This document shows positions 32,706-43,500 of a stretch of 64,000 nucleotides of DNA, piece by piece; the stretch's first letter is position 1, and each line of letters begins with the position of its first letter. The notes beneath the pieces are model-generated. The model searched no databases. It was not told where the DNA came from and saw only the letters and a list, made by a program, of their open reading frames with translations. Made by a program: the position numbers and the translations under genes. The DNA is from Acidiferrum sp963745095 (GTDB lineage: Bacteria; Acidobacteriota; Terriglobia; Acidiferrales; UBA7541): the NCBI GenBank assembly GCA_963745095.1, contig CAVUWC010000001.1, positions 305,734 through 369,733 of the forward strand. Reading direction: 5' to 3'.

Positions 32706-34047
32706 AGGCGCCTATGGACGAGCGGAGGGCGTTGGCCAAGGATTGGCTGAAGCGCTGGACGTCGGCGTCGTGTTCGGCTTCGACCATGACGCGGGCGAGC
32801 TGCTCGGTGCCGGAATAGCGGAGAACGACGCGGCCATTTTCGCCGAGGGCGGATTGGGCTTCGGCGAGCGCGCGGGAAACTTCGGGCAGCGTTTCGAGCG
32901 GAGGCTTGGATTTTACTTTTACGTTGACGATGATTTGCGGGTAGTCCTTGAGACCTTCGACGAGCGATTCGATTTTGCCGTGCATGGAAACAAGCGAAGC
33001 AATTTTCAGGGCGGTGAGAAGGCCGTCGCCGGCGGGGCTGTCTTCCAGAAAAATGACGTGGCCGGATTGCTCGCCACCGATGACGTTGCCGCTGCGAAGC
33101 ATTTCTTCGAGGACGTAGCGATCGCCGACTGACGCGCGGGCTAAGGAGATTCCTTCGCGGGCGAGGACGCGCTCGAGGCCGAGATTGGACATGGACGTGG
33201 CGACGACGCGATCGCCTTTGAGCTTGTTTTGAGATTTCAGGTAACGCGCGACGGCGAGAAGAACGCCGTCGCCGTTGACGATTTTGCCGGTTTCGCAGAC
33301 GAAGAGGGCACGGTCGGCATCGCCGTCGAAAGCCACGCCGAGTTGAGCGCGCTCGGAGAGCATGCGTTTTTGCAAGCCATCGAGATGGAGCGAACCGCAG
33401 CCGGCGTTGATGTTGCGGCCATCGGGGGACACGCCCATCGAGACGACGTTCGCACCGAGGGAATGAAAGAGTTCCGGGCCGAGCTTGTAAGCGGCGCCAT
33501 TGGCGCAATCGAGAAGGATGCGGAAGCCGGAGAGCTCGGCGCCGTGAACGATGCGGCTGCGGAGAAAGTCGAGATATTCGGCATCGAGAGAAGCGTCGGC
33601 GACGAGGGCCGTCGGAATCTTTGGCGGTGGATCGCCGCGATGTTTGAAAATGTCCGCTTCAAGATTCTCTTCGACAGAGTCGGGGAACTTCATGCCTGCG
33701 TGAGAGAAAAGTTTTACGCCGTTGTCATGGTAAGGATTGTGCGAGGCGGAAATGACGACGCCGGCTTGAAAATCATTTTGGCGGACAAGGCAGGCGATGC
33801 CTGGTGTAGTGATGATGCCTGCAAAAGCGACGGAACCGCCGGCTCGCGTGATGCCTTCGGCGAGGAGAGCGGCAATGTGAGGGCCGGATTCGCGGGTGTC
33901 CATGCCGATAAGAACGTGGGCAGCGGAATGCTCGCGAAGCAGATAGGCGGCAAGAGAGCGGCCGGTGGCAAAAAGAGTGGGGTCGTCGAGAGGGGGAGTG
34001 CCGGGAACGCCGCGAATACCATCTGTTCCGAAAAGTTCTTTGGGCAT
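32704..34047 (-). CDS. glmM: phosphoglucosamine mutase
   Basis: Converts glucosamine-6-phosphate to glucosamine-1-phosphate for peptidoglycan. It has FGTDGIRG near the start and the phosphoserine loop GVVISASHNPYHDNGVKLFS. The metal loop is VAFDGDADRALFV and the sugar loop GEQSGHVI, with RYSGTEQLARVMVEAE at the end. Its 447 residues fit the family. The nearby AI-2E-type gene starts divergently. Confidence 0.96.
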   Translation of the reverse strand: MPKELFGTDGIRGVPGTPPLDDPTLFATGRSLAAYLLREHSAAHVLIGMDTRESGPHIAALLAEGITRAGGSVAFAGIITTPGIACLVRQNDFQAGVVISASHNPYHDNGVKLFSHAGMKFPDSVEENLEADIFKHRGDPPPKIPTALVADASLDAEYLDFLRSRIVHGAELSGFRILLDCANGAAYKLGPELFHSLGANVVSMGVSPDGRNINAGCGSLHLDGLQKRMLSERAQLGVAFDGDADRALFVCETGKIVNGDGVLLAVARYLKSQNKLKGDRVVATSMSNLGLERVLAREGISLARASVGDRYVLEEMLRSGNVIGGEQSGHVIFLEDSPAGDGLLTALKIASLVSMHGKIESLVEGLKDYPQIIVNVKVKSKPPLETLPEVSRALAEAQSALGENGRVVLRYSGTEQLARVMVEAEHDADVQRFSQSLANALRSSIGA

Positions 34048-34280
34048 GAGAGGTTAGCGGCCAAAACCTGAAGGACCGACCATAGGAAAGTTTAGCATAG
34101 GCCCCGAAGGCGGCATGGAGCGGGGGTGACGCGGGTTCGCTGGGGTAAATAGGGAGCGAAAGGCTCCCGAAGCGGAGTGGTTTGTGCCGGCCGCAGGGCG
34201 ATTCGAGATACGAAACGCGGGCATGCGACGTGGCCATGAGATTGCATGAGTATGCTAACGTGAAGGGAACGGAGTGCCTC

Positions 34281-35351
34281 GTGCCTGAAATAGAGACGCC
34301 AAATTCCACTGTTCGAATCGCAGGTTCCAGCTTCAGCTTGCGGATACTCGCCGCGGCAGTGATCCTGCTGTTTTTTTATTACGCTGCGGGAGTCGTCATC
34401 ACCGTGCTGCTATCGATCTTACTGGCCTATTTTCTGGATCCCGCGGTGGAATTGCTGGAGCGAATGCACGTGCCGCGCACCGTGGGCGCGATGGTGATGG
34501 TGCTTTTGTTGATCGCGGTTTTGGTGGCGGTTGGCTACGGATTGGGTACGCGAACGGAAGACTTCGCGGCGAATTGGCCGAAATACAGCGGGCTTGTGAG
34601 ACAAGCAGCAGGAGCGGTGGAAGGCAAAATCAACGGCCTGGAAAAACAGGTTACGCCTACGGAGTCCGGAGCAGTTGCACCGCAACAAGCAGGAGAGCAC
34701 CCGGAGACAGCGGCCGTCCGCGCGATGTTATTCCGCGGAATCGGCTCTCTCTATGCTCTGTTTCTGGAAATTACGTTCGTGCCGTTCCTGGTGTTTTTTA
34801 TGCTGGCAGGGAAACGGGAAGTTTGGCACGGAACGTTACAGCTATTTCCCGCGTCGAAACGCACGCAGGTGAAGGAGACGCTGGAGGATTTGCGGGAAGT
34901 GCTGCGGGACTATCTGGCGGGAATGACGCTCCTGACGTTGATGGTGATCGCGGCGAGCAGCGCGTTCTTCTGGTTTCTGGGACTGGACTTTCCAGTGCTT
35001 ACGGGAATTGCGTCTGGATTGTTGAATATGGTGCCGTACATCGGAGCGGTGCTGGCGTGGCTGCCGGCGTTTATTATCGCGCTGGCCAAATGGAGAACGT
35101 TTGGGCAGTTCGCGCTGATTGCCGGGGGATTGATGACGATTCACGTGCTGGCGCTGAATTTAGTGGCGCCGCAACTGGTGGGGCGGCGCGTGCGCCTTAA
35201 TGCCGTGGCAATTACGATTTCGCTGCTATTTTGGGGCTGGGTGTGGGGCGGCATGGGATTGATTCTGGCGATTCCTATTACAGCAGCGCTACGCGTGATT
35301 TGTGATCATACGGAGTCTTGGCGACCCATCGGACGCTGGCTGAGTGCGTGA
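34281..35351 (+). CDS. AI-2E family (PerM-like) membrane transporter
   Basis: About 357 residues with six to eight membrane helices: ILAAAVILLFFYYAAGVVIT, MVMVLLLIAVLVAVGYGLG, LTLMVIAASSAFFWFLGLDF and FWGWVWGGMGLILAIPITAA. The family motif P-YIGAVLAWLPAFIIAL is present (VPYIGAVLAWLPAF). The GTG at 34281 is preferred, with GGAG at the right distance; upstream in-frame ATGs at 34182 and 34236 lack ribosome sites. Family members export small molecules or ions; AI-2 itself is not implied. Confidence 0.85.
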   Translation: MPEIETPNSTVRIAGSSFSLRILAAAVILLFFYYAAGVVITVLLSILLAYFLDPAVELLERMHVPRTVGAMVMVLLLIAVLVAVGYGLGTRTEDFAANWPKYSGLVRQAAGAVEGKINGLEKQVTPTESGAVAPQQAGEHPETAAVRAMLFRGIGSLYALFLEITFVPFLVFFMLAGKREVWHGTLQLFPASKRTQVKETLEDLREVLRDYLAGMTLLTLMVIAASSAFFWFLGLDFPVLTGIASGLLNMVPYIGAVLAWLPAFIIALAKWRTFGQFALIAGGLMTIHVLALNLVAPQLVGRRVRLNAVAITISLLFWGWVWGGMGLILAIPITAALRVICDHTESWRPIGRWLSA

Positions 35352-35369
35352 AACAGTGAGTAGTGAGTA

Positions 35370-36219
35370 GAAGTTATCTCATAAACACATGCAAGCTATT
35401 GCGAGCTTGAGAGTTATGCAAACTAGCGTAAATCGAGAGTATGGACCTCACCGACGCCCAATGGGCGAAGCTCGATCCGTTTTTTCGTCCCCAGCGACGG
35501 GCCGACGGCAAGGGGCGGCCGTGGCAGGACACGCGCGCGGTGCTCAACGGCGTTTTGTGGATTCTGCGCACCGGCGCTCCCTGGCACGATTTGCCCGATC
35601 GCTATCCGCCCTACCAAACCTGTCATCGACGTTTTCAACAGTGGCAGCGCTCCGGGCTGCTCACGCGCTTGCTGCAGAAACTAGCCGAGGACTTACGGGA
35701 CCGCGGCAAGCTCGATCTGAGCGAAGCGTTCATCGACGCCAGCTTCAGCGGCGCGAAAAAAGGGGCTCTGGTGTCGGCCCTACAAAACGCGGTAAAGGCA
35801 GCAAAATCATGGCAATCGCAGACCGCCATGGTCTTCCTATCGCCGTGCACGTGGCCAGCGCTCGACCAAATGAAGCGATCCTCGTCGAAGCCACCCTCCA
35901 GCAACGATTCCTCCGAGAAGCTCCCGCGCGATTGATCGGCGACAAAGCTTATGACAGCGATCCACTGGATCAGCGCCTGCGTGACACCTTGGGCGTGCAT
36001 CTGATCTCTCCGCACCGATGGAACCGCAGTAAGCCAGCCACCCAAGACGGCCGTGCCTTGCGCCGCTACCGACGCCGCTGGAAAATCGAACGCCTGTTCG
36101 CCTGGCTGCATAATTTTCGCCGCCTCGTGGTGCGCTGGGAATATCACGCGGAAAATTTCCTCGCCATGATCCAACTCGCTTGTGCCGTTATCCTCCTGAG
36201 GCATTTATGAGATGGCTTC
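35370..36219 (+). mobile_element. IS5-family insertion sequence, complete
   Basis: An 850-base element with imperfect inverted ends: left GAAGTTATCTCATAAA starts at 35370, and the right end is its reverse (GAAGCCATCTCATAAA when inverted) at 36204-36219. TA flanks both ends and may be the target duplication. It carries a two-frame transposase. Confidence 0.85.
35441..36210 (+). CDS. IS5-family transposase (orfA/orfB by -1 frameshift)
   Basis: First frame 35441-35935 (MDLTDAQWAKLDPFFRPQRR, WILRTGAPWHDLP, AFIDASFSGAKK); the second frame continues to 36210. The switch occurs at the run AAAAAAGGGG (35757-35766), where a -1 slip gives KKRGSGVGPTKRGKG. The DDE residues are visible: D in AFIDASF, D in LIGDKAYDSD and E in RRWKIERLFAWLHNFRR. 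Both frames are intact, so the element may still move. Confidence 0.85.
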
Positions 36220-36427
36220 TAGAGGAAGTTTGTTACTTTTGAGCTTGGTGCTTTCTTCTTCAGGAAACCTTCTTTAGACTGCTTTTCTCTTGGGAATGAG
36301 AAACGACCTTGAGAATTATTTCAGTCTCTCGAGAATGTGCACGGCAAGGCCAAAAGCATCCATGAAACGATTTCGCCGTCATCGCCACTAACCTACAACG
36401 CTACTATTCAACGACAGGGAGGTTGCC

Positions 36428-37390
36428 ATGAAAGTTCCAAGGATGAGCATATGTGTATTGGGAATTGCATGGTTATTCGCAAACGCGCAAGCGGCGAAGG
36501 CTTGGGGATGCAAGGGGCACCAGACGGTGGCCTATCTGGCGGAGAAGCAATTGACCCCCGAAGCAAAACAGATGTTTCAAGCTTTGCTGACAGAGAACCC
36601 GATCGATCCCACATTAAAGCGGTATTGCGGAAACGCGCTTACGGACGTATTTGCCGATGCCGCGACATGGGCGGACGACGAACGCACAAAAGCTCCGAAA
36701 ACCGCGCCGTGGCATTTCATCGATATCCCGCTGGGAGCGACGCGGGATCAGGTGAAGGAATCCTGCGGAGCGACGGGATGCGTGACGCAAGCCATCGCGG
36801 ACCAGCTTGCGATCTTGAATGACAAGACGGCTGCGGCGGCGGATAGGGCTCAAGCGCTGAGATTTATCATCCATTTTGTGGGCGACTTGCATCAACCGTT
36901 GCATGCGACGACGAATTCAGACCGGGGAGCAAACTGCGTGCCTATAAAGTATTTCCGGCGAAACCCGCATGCCAGCGGCGGATCGTACACGCCGAATCTA
37001 CATGCGATTTGGGATACGGACATGGTGGAACGCGACATGGAAGGAGCGAGTCCGGCAGAATTCGCCGACACGCTGGACACAAAGTTTAAAACTTCTGAAG
37101 CAAAGTGGACGAAAGAGGGAATGCAACTGGAAGCTTGGGCTTGGGAAGGGCACCAGTTCGCCGCGGCTACGAGTTATGGAGCGCTGTCTGTAAAAATCGC
37201 GGTCGAACCAAACGTGGCGGTAGAAAAGTGCACGGATGATAACAACATCGGCGAGCGTATGCTGGAGCTGCACGAAGCCGCCGCACAGGCTTATCAGAAC
37301 GCGGCCTCACCGGTTTTCGAGAAGCGCCTGACGCAGGCAGGAGTCCGGCTGGCGATGATCCTGAACGGAGCGGCGAAGGCGAATCCATAG
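36428..37390 (+). CDS. secreted S1/P1-type nuclease
   Basis: 320 residues with a signal peptide ending at KAWG. The mature protein would begin at the tryptophan (WGCKGHQTVAYLAEKQ), whose amino group binds zinc in this family. Later zinc ligands are in DAATWADDERT, PWHFIDIPLG, FIIHFVGDLHQPLHA and LHAIWDTDMVERD. It degrades single-stranded nucleic acids outside the cytoplasm. The ATG at 36428 follows GGGAGG. Confidence 0.92.
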   Translation: MKVPRMSICVLGIAWLFANAQAAKAWGCKGHQTVAYLAEKQLTPEAKQMFQALLTENPIDPTLKRYCGNALTDVFADAATWADDERTKAPKTAPWHFIDIPLGATRDQVKESCGATGCVTQAIADQLAILNDKTAAAADRAQALRFIIHFVGDLHQPLHATTNSDRGANCVPIKYFRRNPHASGGSYTPNLHAIWDTDMVERDMEGASPAEFADTLDTKFKTSEAKWTKEGMQLEAWAWEGHQFAAATSYGALSVKIAVEPNVAVEKCTDDNNIGERMLELHEAAAQAYQNAASPVFEKRLTQAGVRLAMILNGAAKANP

Positions 37391-37521
37391 CTGCATCGGA
37401 TGGTTAGTTTGGGCACGTGCCCGCAAAAAGTGTGCGCTATGGAACATGTTTTGGAGAGAGGTGTTGCGCCTCAGATACAGAGGCGTAGAATCAGAGTTGC
37501 AGTGGATGTAACGCTTCCTAG

Positions 37522-38844
37522 TTGAATAAAAGACTCGCAGGTCCCTCCTCTCGCCTGCGGGAAACCCAGTCTTACGACTCGAACGCCCTCTCCGTTCTGA
37601 AAGCACATCAGGTACTCATGCTGCCTAGCCCGCGGTGCGAGCAATTGCTTGCTGCCATTCTGGAATCCGTCGAAGAAGCAATCATCGGCATAGCGCTGAA
37701 CGGCACGATTGAATTATGGAGCCGTGGAGCGGAACATTTGTACGGATACACGGCAGCCGAGGTCGCTGGAGTCGCGCTGATCTCGCTGCTGCCCATTTAC
37801 GAAGGGCCGTCGCTACGGGCTGTTCTGGAAGCAGCGCGGGAAGGAAAGATGACCGACGGCGAGACCGTCGAGCGGCTGCACAAGCTAGGAGCAAAGCTGA
37901 GCGTCGGTGTAAGGCGGCAAATGATGAGGGATGCCAAGGGAAAGGTAACCGGCATCCTGGAGATTGGGCGGGCGACGCGCCAGAAAACGCAAGATACGCC
38001 GTCAGAAACACAACTGAGGCTGCTCGTGGAGCAGATGCCGGTGCTGCTGTGGACCACGGATCAAAGCTTGCGAATTACCTCGAATTGGGGTTCTGGTTTG
38101 CAACATTCCGATGTACACGCCGGGGACCTGGTAGGGCGGACCGTGTCGGAGTACCTGAAATGCAATGCCACGAACGCGGGGCCAATAGCGCATCACTATG
38201 CGGCGTTGCGGGGAGAGTCGGCGCACTTCGAGTACAAGCGCCAGGACAGAATTCTAGAGATTCACCTGGATCCGCTGCGCGCGACGTCGGGGGAAACAAT
38301 TGGATGCATCGGAGTCGGACTGGATGTCACGGTGAGGAAGAGAAGCGAAGAGCTGATCCGTTACCAAGCCACTCACGACGCGCTGACTGGACTGGCCAAT
38401 TACAGAGAATTCATGGACACGCTGGAGCGCGAACTTCGCCGCGCTGACCGCGGCCAACATTCGTTTACGGTGCTGCTGCTGGACCTGGATGACCTGAAAC
38501 GGATCAACGACCGGCTGGGGCACCTGGCGGGAAACAGAGCACTGAAGCGGCTGGCTAAGGTCATGACGGAACAATGCCGTGGGACGGACCTGGCCGCGCG
38601 ATACGGCGGTGACGAATTTGCAGTGCTGTTGATCGAATCGGACAAGGGGATGGCCCAACAGGTGGCGCAGCGCATCGAAACGCGCGTGCGGGAAGACCGG
38701 GAAGAACCGGTCATTAGCGTGAGCGTTGGCATGGCGATCTATCCGGGCGATGGGCGGACGGCGCATGACCTCCTTGAGGCCGCAGACCGGCAACTGTACC
38801 GGCGGAAGAAAAAAGTGCAAAGCCGGAATGTAACGGTCGGGTAG
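37522..38844 (+). CDS. diguanylate cyclase with two PAS domains
   Basis: 440 residues. PAS 1 is at about 35-150 (ILESVEEAIIGIALNGTIEL) and PAS 2 at about 165-280. The C-terminal cyclase has DLDDLKRINDRLGHLAGNRA and the active-site YGGDEF. The inhibitory-site RxxD (RGTDLAARYGGDEF) lies five residues before it, so product inhibition is likely. It makes c-di-GMP. No membrane helix is visible. TTG 37522 and ATG 37618 are both possible starts. Confidence 0.88.
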   Translation: MNKRLAGPSSRLRETQSYDSNALSVLKAHQVLMLPSPRCEQLLAAILESVEEAIIGIALNGTIELWSRGAEHLYGYTAAEVAGVALISLLPIYEGPSLRAVLEAAREGKMTDGETVERLHKLGAKLSVGVRRQMMRDAKGKVTGILEIGRATRQKTQDTPSETQLRLLVEQMPVLLWTTDQSLRITSNWGSGLQHSDVHAGDLVGRTVSEYLKCNATNAGPIAHHYAALRGESAHFEYKRQDRILEIHLDPLRATSGETIGCIGVGLDVTVRKRSEELIRYQATHDALTGLANYREFMDTLERELRRADRGQHSFTVLLLDLDDLKRINDRLGHLAGNRALKRLAKVMTEQCRGTDLAARYGGDEFAVLLIESDKGMAQQVAQRIETRVREDREEPVISVSVGMAIYPGDGRTAHDLLEAADRQLYRRKKKVQSRNVTVG

Positions 38845-39019
38845 AAAAATCCGTTAAGAATAATGAAGAGTAAGGCGGCTGTAGGGTGAGGTGTGTGCGG
38901 AGGAGTTGTGTGTCTACCCGGATTTTGCGAAAAGCGCGGAAGAGTTAAACTCCAGGACAGCCGAAGAGCGGTCGATCGTATGCGGGCGCAAGGCGAATCA
39001 TCGCCGAAGTGAGGATTCC

Positions 39020-39478
39020 GTGAAGACAAAAGAACTAGTGTTGGGGCTGATCGACGAAGCGTACAAAAAGAAAACGTGGCACGGACCGAATCTGCGGCAA
39101 GCAATTCGGGGAGTGAGCGCAAAACAAGCCGCATGGCGCCCCGGAGCGGGGCGGCACAACATCTGGGAAGAGACGCTGCATGCCGCCTATTGGAAATACG
39201 CGGTGCGAAACAAGATCGAAGGTGGCAAGAGAGGATCGTTTGCGCTGCCGGGGAGCAATTTTTTCGCGCGGCCGGAGAAAGGCAAGGCTAGCGAAGCTGC
39301 TTGGCGCGCGGATAAGGAGTTGCTCGAGCGGGAGCACCGAGCATTGCGGGCGGCTGTCGAGCGAATTTTGGATTCGCCGGAGGGGGAAAAGTTTCTGAAG
39401 GAAATTTATGGCGTGGCTTTTCACGATATTTATCACGCGGGGCAGATTCGGCTGCTGCGCCGGTTGGTGGCTCGCTGA
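39020..39478 (+). CDS. DinB-family protein
   Basis: 152 residues starting at GTG 39020 with GAGGA upstream. ELVLGLIDEAYKKKTWHGPN, LRQAIRGVSAKQAAWRPGAG, and the C-terminal FHDIYHAGQIRLLRRL show the DinB pattern; the first metal His is in EETLHAAYWKYA. It lies between the cyclase gene and the convergent thiE. No operon is evident. Confidence 0.8.
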   Translation: MKTKELVLGLIDEAYKKKTWHGPNLRQAIRGVSAKQAAWRPGAGRHNIWEETLHAAYWKYAVRNKIEGGKRGSFALPGSNFFARPEKGKASEAAWRADKELLEREHRALRAAVERILDSPEGEKFLKEIYGVAFHDIYHAGQIRLLRRLVAR

Positions 39479-39516
39479 TGTACGCTTGCTAAGAGGCCGC
39501 GGAAGCTAGCCCCAGG

Positions 39517-40245
39517 TCAACAGCTTAACTGGCGCAGGGCGCGGACCAAACTGGCAGGATCAGGGGAGTCTTGAAACAAGCGAATGGCGGCGATGCCGGT
39601 TGCTCCGGTGGAAAGGCATGAAGAAATATTTGCCAGGGTAATTCCGCCGATCGCTAGGACGGGAATGTTTACAGAGCCGCAAACGGCGGCGAGACGATCT
39701 AGGCCTTGAGGCGTACCATAGGCGGCTTTTGAGGGTGTGGCGAAGATGGGGCCGAAGAAAAGGTAGTCCGCGCCAGAAGCGGCGGCGGATTTGGCGGCTT
39801 CGAGCGAATGGCAGGAAACGCCGACGAGGAATTCGTGGGCAAACGTTTGCGCGGCAGGTGACGACAGCAGCAAACGCTTAGCTTCTTGCACTGGAACCGA
39901 GTTTTCGCCTAGATGGACGCCGCCGGCTTGCTCGGCGAGGGCTACATCGAGGCGGTCATTCACGATAATCCGCGTTGTAGATTCAGTTTGGGCTGCCTGT
40001 TTGGAAACGCGCTTTAGTGCCTCGTGCGCAAGTACGGTAGATTGTTTTCCGGATAAATCTTTCTCGCGAAGCTGAATCCAATCGACCCCAGCGGCGGACA
40101 GTAGCTCGACCTTATCCAGAAGCAGATCCGTCAAAGCTTCTTGAGGCTTGGCGGACAGGGTTTGGCGGCCGGTAACGTAACAAAGGATGGGCTTGCCGTC
40201 TGGGCGAAGCTTGAAATCGGGGCCGGAACTATTGCGGAGGGACAC
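39517..40245 (-). CDS. thiE: thiamine-phosphate synthase
   Basis: 242 residues joining HMP-PP and thiazole phosphate. The TIM-barrel motifs are WIQLREKDLSGKQ, RIIVNDRLDVALA, GVHLGENSVPVQEA, VGVSCHSLEAAK, YLFFGPIFATPSK and IPVLAIGGITLAN. The 17-base overlap with the start of the upstream membrane gene implies co-translation. The N-terminus carries an extra segment of about 20 residues compared with the shortest homologs. Confidence 0.9.
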   Translation of the reverse strand: MSLRNSSGPDFKLRPDGKPILCYVTGRQTLSAKPQEALTDLLLDKVELLSAAGVDWIQLREKDLSGKQSTVLAHEALKRVSKQAAQTESTTRIIVNDRLDVALAEQAGGVHLGENSVPVQEAKRLLLSSPAAQTFAHEFLVGVSCHSLEAAKSAAASGADYLFFGPIFATPSKAAYGTPQGLDRLAAVCGSVNIPVLAIGGITLANISSCLSTGATGIAAIRLFQDSPDPASLVRALRQLSC

Positions 40246-40474
40246 TTGAGGGACTCGGACGTGAGCCGATGAAGCTGAGAGCCAGAAGAATGTCCAGCAC
40301 GCCTATACCGCTGACAGCGCCGCGAAACGTCGGATGAAGGACGATGCGGCTGAACGAATGAAAGTGGATGAGAAAAAAGTTCTGTTCCCAGAAGGCGGAC
40401 CACGGGAGATAGAGAAGCAAAGCTCCCATTTCGAAGCAAACAACGACCAGAAGCGCGCGGAAGACACGGTTCAT
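40229..40474 (-). CDS. small membrane protein of unknown function
   Basis: 81 residues with two helices: ALLVVVCFEMGALLLYLPW and the C-terminal FRGAVSGIGVLDILLALSFI, with FWEQNFFLIHFHSF between. It overlaps thiE by 17 bases on the same strand. I do not know its function. Confidence 0.65.
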   Translation of the reverse strand: MNRVFRALLVVVCFEMGALLLYLPWSAFWEQNFFLIHFHSFSRIVLHPTFRGAVSGIGVLDILLALSFIGSRPSPSSVPPQ

Positions 40475-40513
40475 AGTTAAGAGGGAATCGCCTGCATCAG
40501 TGAATGCCGGGCA

Positions 40514-43500
40514 TCAACGGCTGGGCTTCTGGAGAGCGGCGATGCGATCGGCGACGTCGCGATAATCGATGTTCATCGCATAGACCTGAGAAAAACTCTT
40601 CAGCGCTGCTTCCGGCTCACCCGCGGATTCCTGGGCAACGCCTAAATCATACCGCAACGCGAGAATGCTTTCCGGCTCAATGCCAGGGACGCGCAGGGCG
40701 CGTTCGTACCAGATGGCGGCGATGCCTGGCTGCCCTTTATCCGTAAAGGCCAGGCCCAGCAGCGTGCAGCATTGCATGACGTAACGGAAAGGTTTGCCGT
40801 TTTCGGTGGCTTTGGCGACTTTTTGGAATTCGCTGATGGCTTCATCCACCAGTCCCATTTCGCGGAATGCGATGCCGAGATTGTAGTGGGTCTCGAGGTC
40901 TTCGTCTTCGGCTCCCATTTCGCCGAGTTCGGCGCGGAAGTCGTCAAAGACTTCCTTGAGCGGGCTGTGTTCGACCGGCTCCGCGGGCTTTTCTTCGGGC
41001 TTAGGCGAAGCCGCGTGAGGCGCAGCCTCCGAATGGGAAGGAGTCAACGCATCAAGTCCCAGATCGTCGATCTCTTTTGCCAGGTCCGCAAGAAACTGGT
41101 CGGAAGCAAAACCGGATGCGGCCGGTCCAGCTACAGAGTCCTTCGCAGCGGCTGCGGGTTCCGGTTCAGGCTGCGGGACGACAATGGGCTTATCGGGCGG
41201 CTTTTGGTCGTAAGCGGGAACGAGCGGCTCGGGTTCGAGAACCAGCTCGAAATCCTGGTCGAGTTCAAATTCGGGTTCCGGTTCGATCGCCTTGGGAGGA
41301 GCTGGTTTTTCAGGCGCGATCGACTTTTCAGGAACGACAGGCTCTTCGTGAACGGGCGGTTTTTCGGGGACTGCCGGTGCGTGACTCTTTTCGACGGGAG
41401 CAGGAATATTTTCCGGCTCGTGGACCGAAGGAAGCTCCGCGGAAATGTCCGCAAAAGAATTTGATTCTTGTTCGGGAGCCGCGAGCTCCTCCACAGGGAG
41501 TTCGAACTCTCCGGCGTCGTGGGAGGCCGAAGGCGCGGCGGCAACTGGCGCGGCGGCAACGGGCTCTTCTTCAATCGAAAATTCTTCGGCGGCGACTGGC
41601 TCCGCGGCGACTTCATGAGGCGGTGGCGGAACGGGTGCCGCGGGTCTTGCCGGGGGCGCCTTTTCGACGGGTTCCGCTGGATGAGAATCTTCCAGCATGG
41701 AGTCCCACTCGGCGGAAAGGTCGACTTCCTCCTGAGCACCAGAGGAGTCCGAGGGCGCGCTCGCATGGACTGGCTCAGCAGGAGCTGGCTCAGCTTCGAC
41801 TGGCGATTCAAACTCAAGCACCGCCTCTTCGCCAATAGGCTCGGCCTCGGCGGCAACTTCCATCATTGGGACTTCCGGGATGGTTGCCGCTGGAGGTTCG
41901 GGCTGAGCTGGTGCGGCGCTGGCGGCCAATTCCGCGTCGGTCAGGCCGGCGGCACGCTGGAATCTGCGGCGAAGCTCGCCAAAGCGCTCGGCGCCGCGTA
42001 GGTCGGCGCGTTCGATATGGATTTGCTCAAGCTGAGAAGCTAGTTCGGCGGTACGGCGATCGTCGCCGGCGCCGAGGACAAAGTCGAGAAGCTTCTCGAG
42101 AGTCGGAGTGTGTCGCGGCGCGCGGCGCAAAATAGCTTCGAGAAGGCCGATTGCTTTTTGCGTTAGACCATAGCTGGCGAAAAGATCGACGTCAGTAAGG
42201 GACTGAGCGATGAACTTCTGCGTCTCGTCGTCAAGCTGAGGCTCGGCGGGAGTTGATGCGACCTCGGGCTTGTCGCCGGCTACGGGCGCAAAAGTTGGCT
42301 CCACGTCGGGTCGCAATTTTGGTGCGGGAGCCTTAGGAATTTCTGCCTGGAGATCTTCTTCGGGAGCGACTGGCTCCGCTTCCGCGCCGAGCAAACCCAT
42401 CTTACGGAGGCAGCTATCCAGTTTGCGTTTGGCGGAATCGCTATCGGGCTGGCGGTCGACGAGTTGTTCAAAGATGGCTTTGGCGCGCTCGAGTTGATTG
42501 GCCACCACGAGCGCATCGCCCAAATGGGCCAGGGCGTCGGGAAGGCGGAAAGAATCGCTTGTGCGGCCGTAGAAGTCGACAAGCCATTCGAGAGGCTCAA
42601 GACGGCCCGGCATGCGCCCAGCCAGTTCGTTTTGCAAGCGCCCGATGACTTCGTGCTCGCCGGCGTCGATCATGGGGACGCGAATCTGGCCAATGATGGC
42701 CATGGCGCGGTCGCCTTGGCCGGACTCGAGAAGGGCTTCGACGATTTTTTGAGCGGGGCCGAAATTTTTGCTGTCGGCTCCCAGAACACGAAGGGCAAGA
42801 GCCGTGGCCTTATCCCAATTTGTGTTTTTGAGATAGAGATCGAGGAGCAGTTCGGTTTGTTCGCCGCCCTTATCCAGGTCGGGGACGTGCTCGAGAGCTT
42901 CCGCTGCTTGCGCGAGATTGCCCTGGGAGGAAAAGGAACGGGCTTTGACAATCGTGGCGGCCAGGCAGTTTGCATCAATCTTCAGGGCTTTATCGGCGAG
43001 CTTTTCGGACTCCGCCTGATCTCCACGGGCGAGGGCGCGCTGCGCGGCGGAAACGTAGGCGTCAACCGCCTCGCGCGACTGACCCATTGCTTGATAAAGA
43101 TCGGCCAAGCGAACTTGAATGCGAAGATTGTCCGGTTCCGCGAGGAGAAGTTTTTTCAGCAGGCCGACGGCTTCCGGCTGGCGGTTGTTCTTGAGATGGA
43201 TTTCCGCGAGCTGCAGGAAGAGCGGGCGAGCCTCGCTCATAACCCCCTGCTGGACGTACAGGTCTGCCAGCTTTTCGAGGGGGCGAATTTCTTCTGGAGC
43301 GAGTTTGGCGATACGTTTGTAGACGGCGATGGCTTTGGTGAGAAAACCGTCGCCGACAAAAATCTGAGCGAGGCGTTCGAAATAATCGATGGCCTGAAAA
43401 GTTTCGCCCTGGCGGATGTAGAGCTCGCCGATGGTCATTAGCGTGACCTGGTCGCGCGGCTCGAACTTAAGAATTTGCTGGTACTCGGCTATGGCCTGGG

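Noticed and set aside
31469..33508. 679-residue minus-strand frame across the DUF899 and glmM region
   Set aside because: It runs antisense to the DUF899 operon and out of frame within glmM, and is composed of Arg/Pro/His-rich sequence. The genes on both strands explain the region.
38891..39019. Upstream extension of the DinB gene at 39020
   Set aside because: The extra residues lack family similarity, and the GTG at 39020 has a proper GAGGA site.
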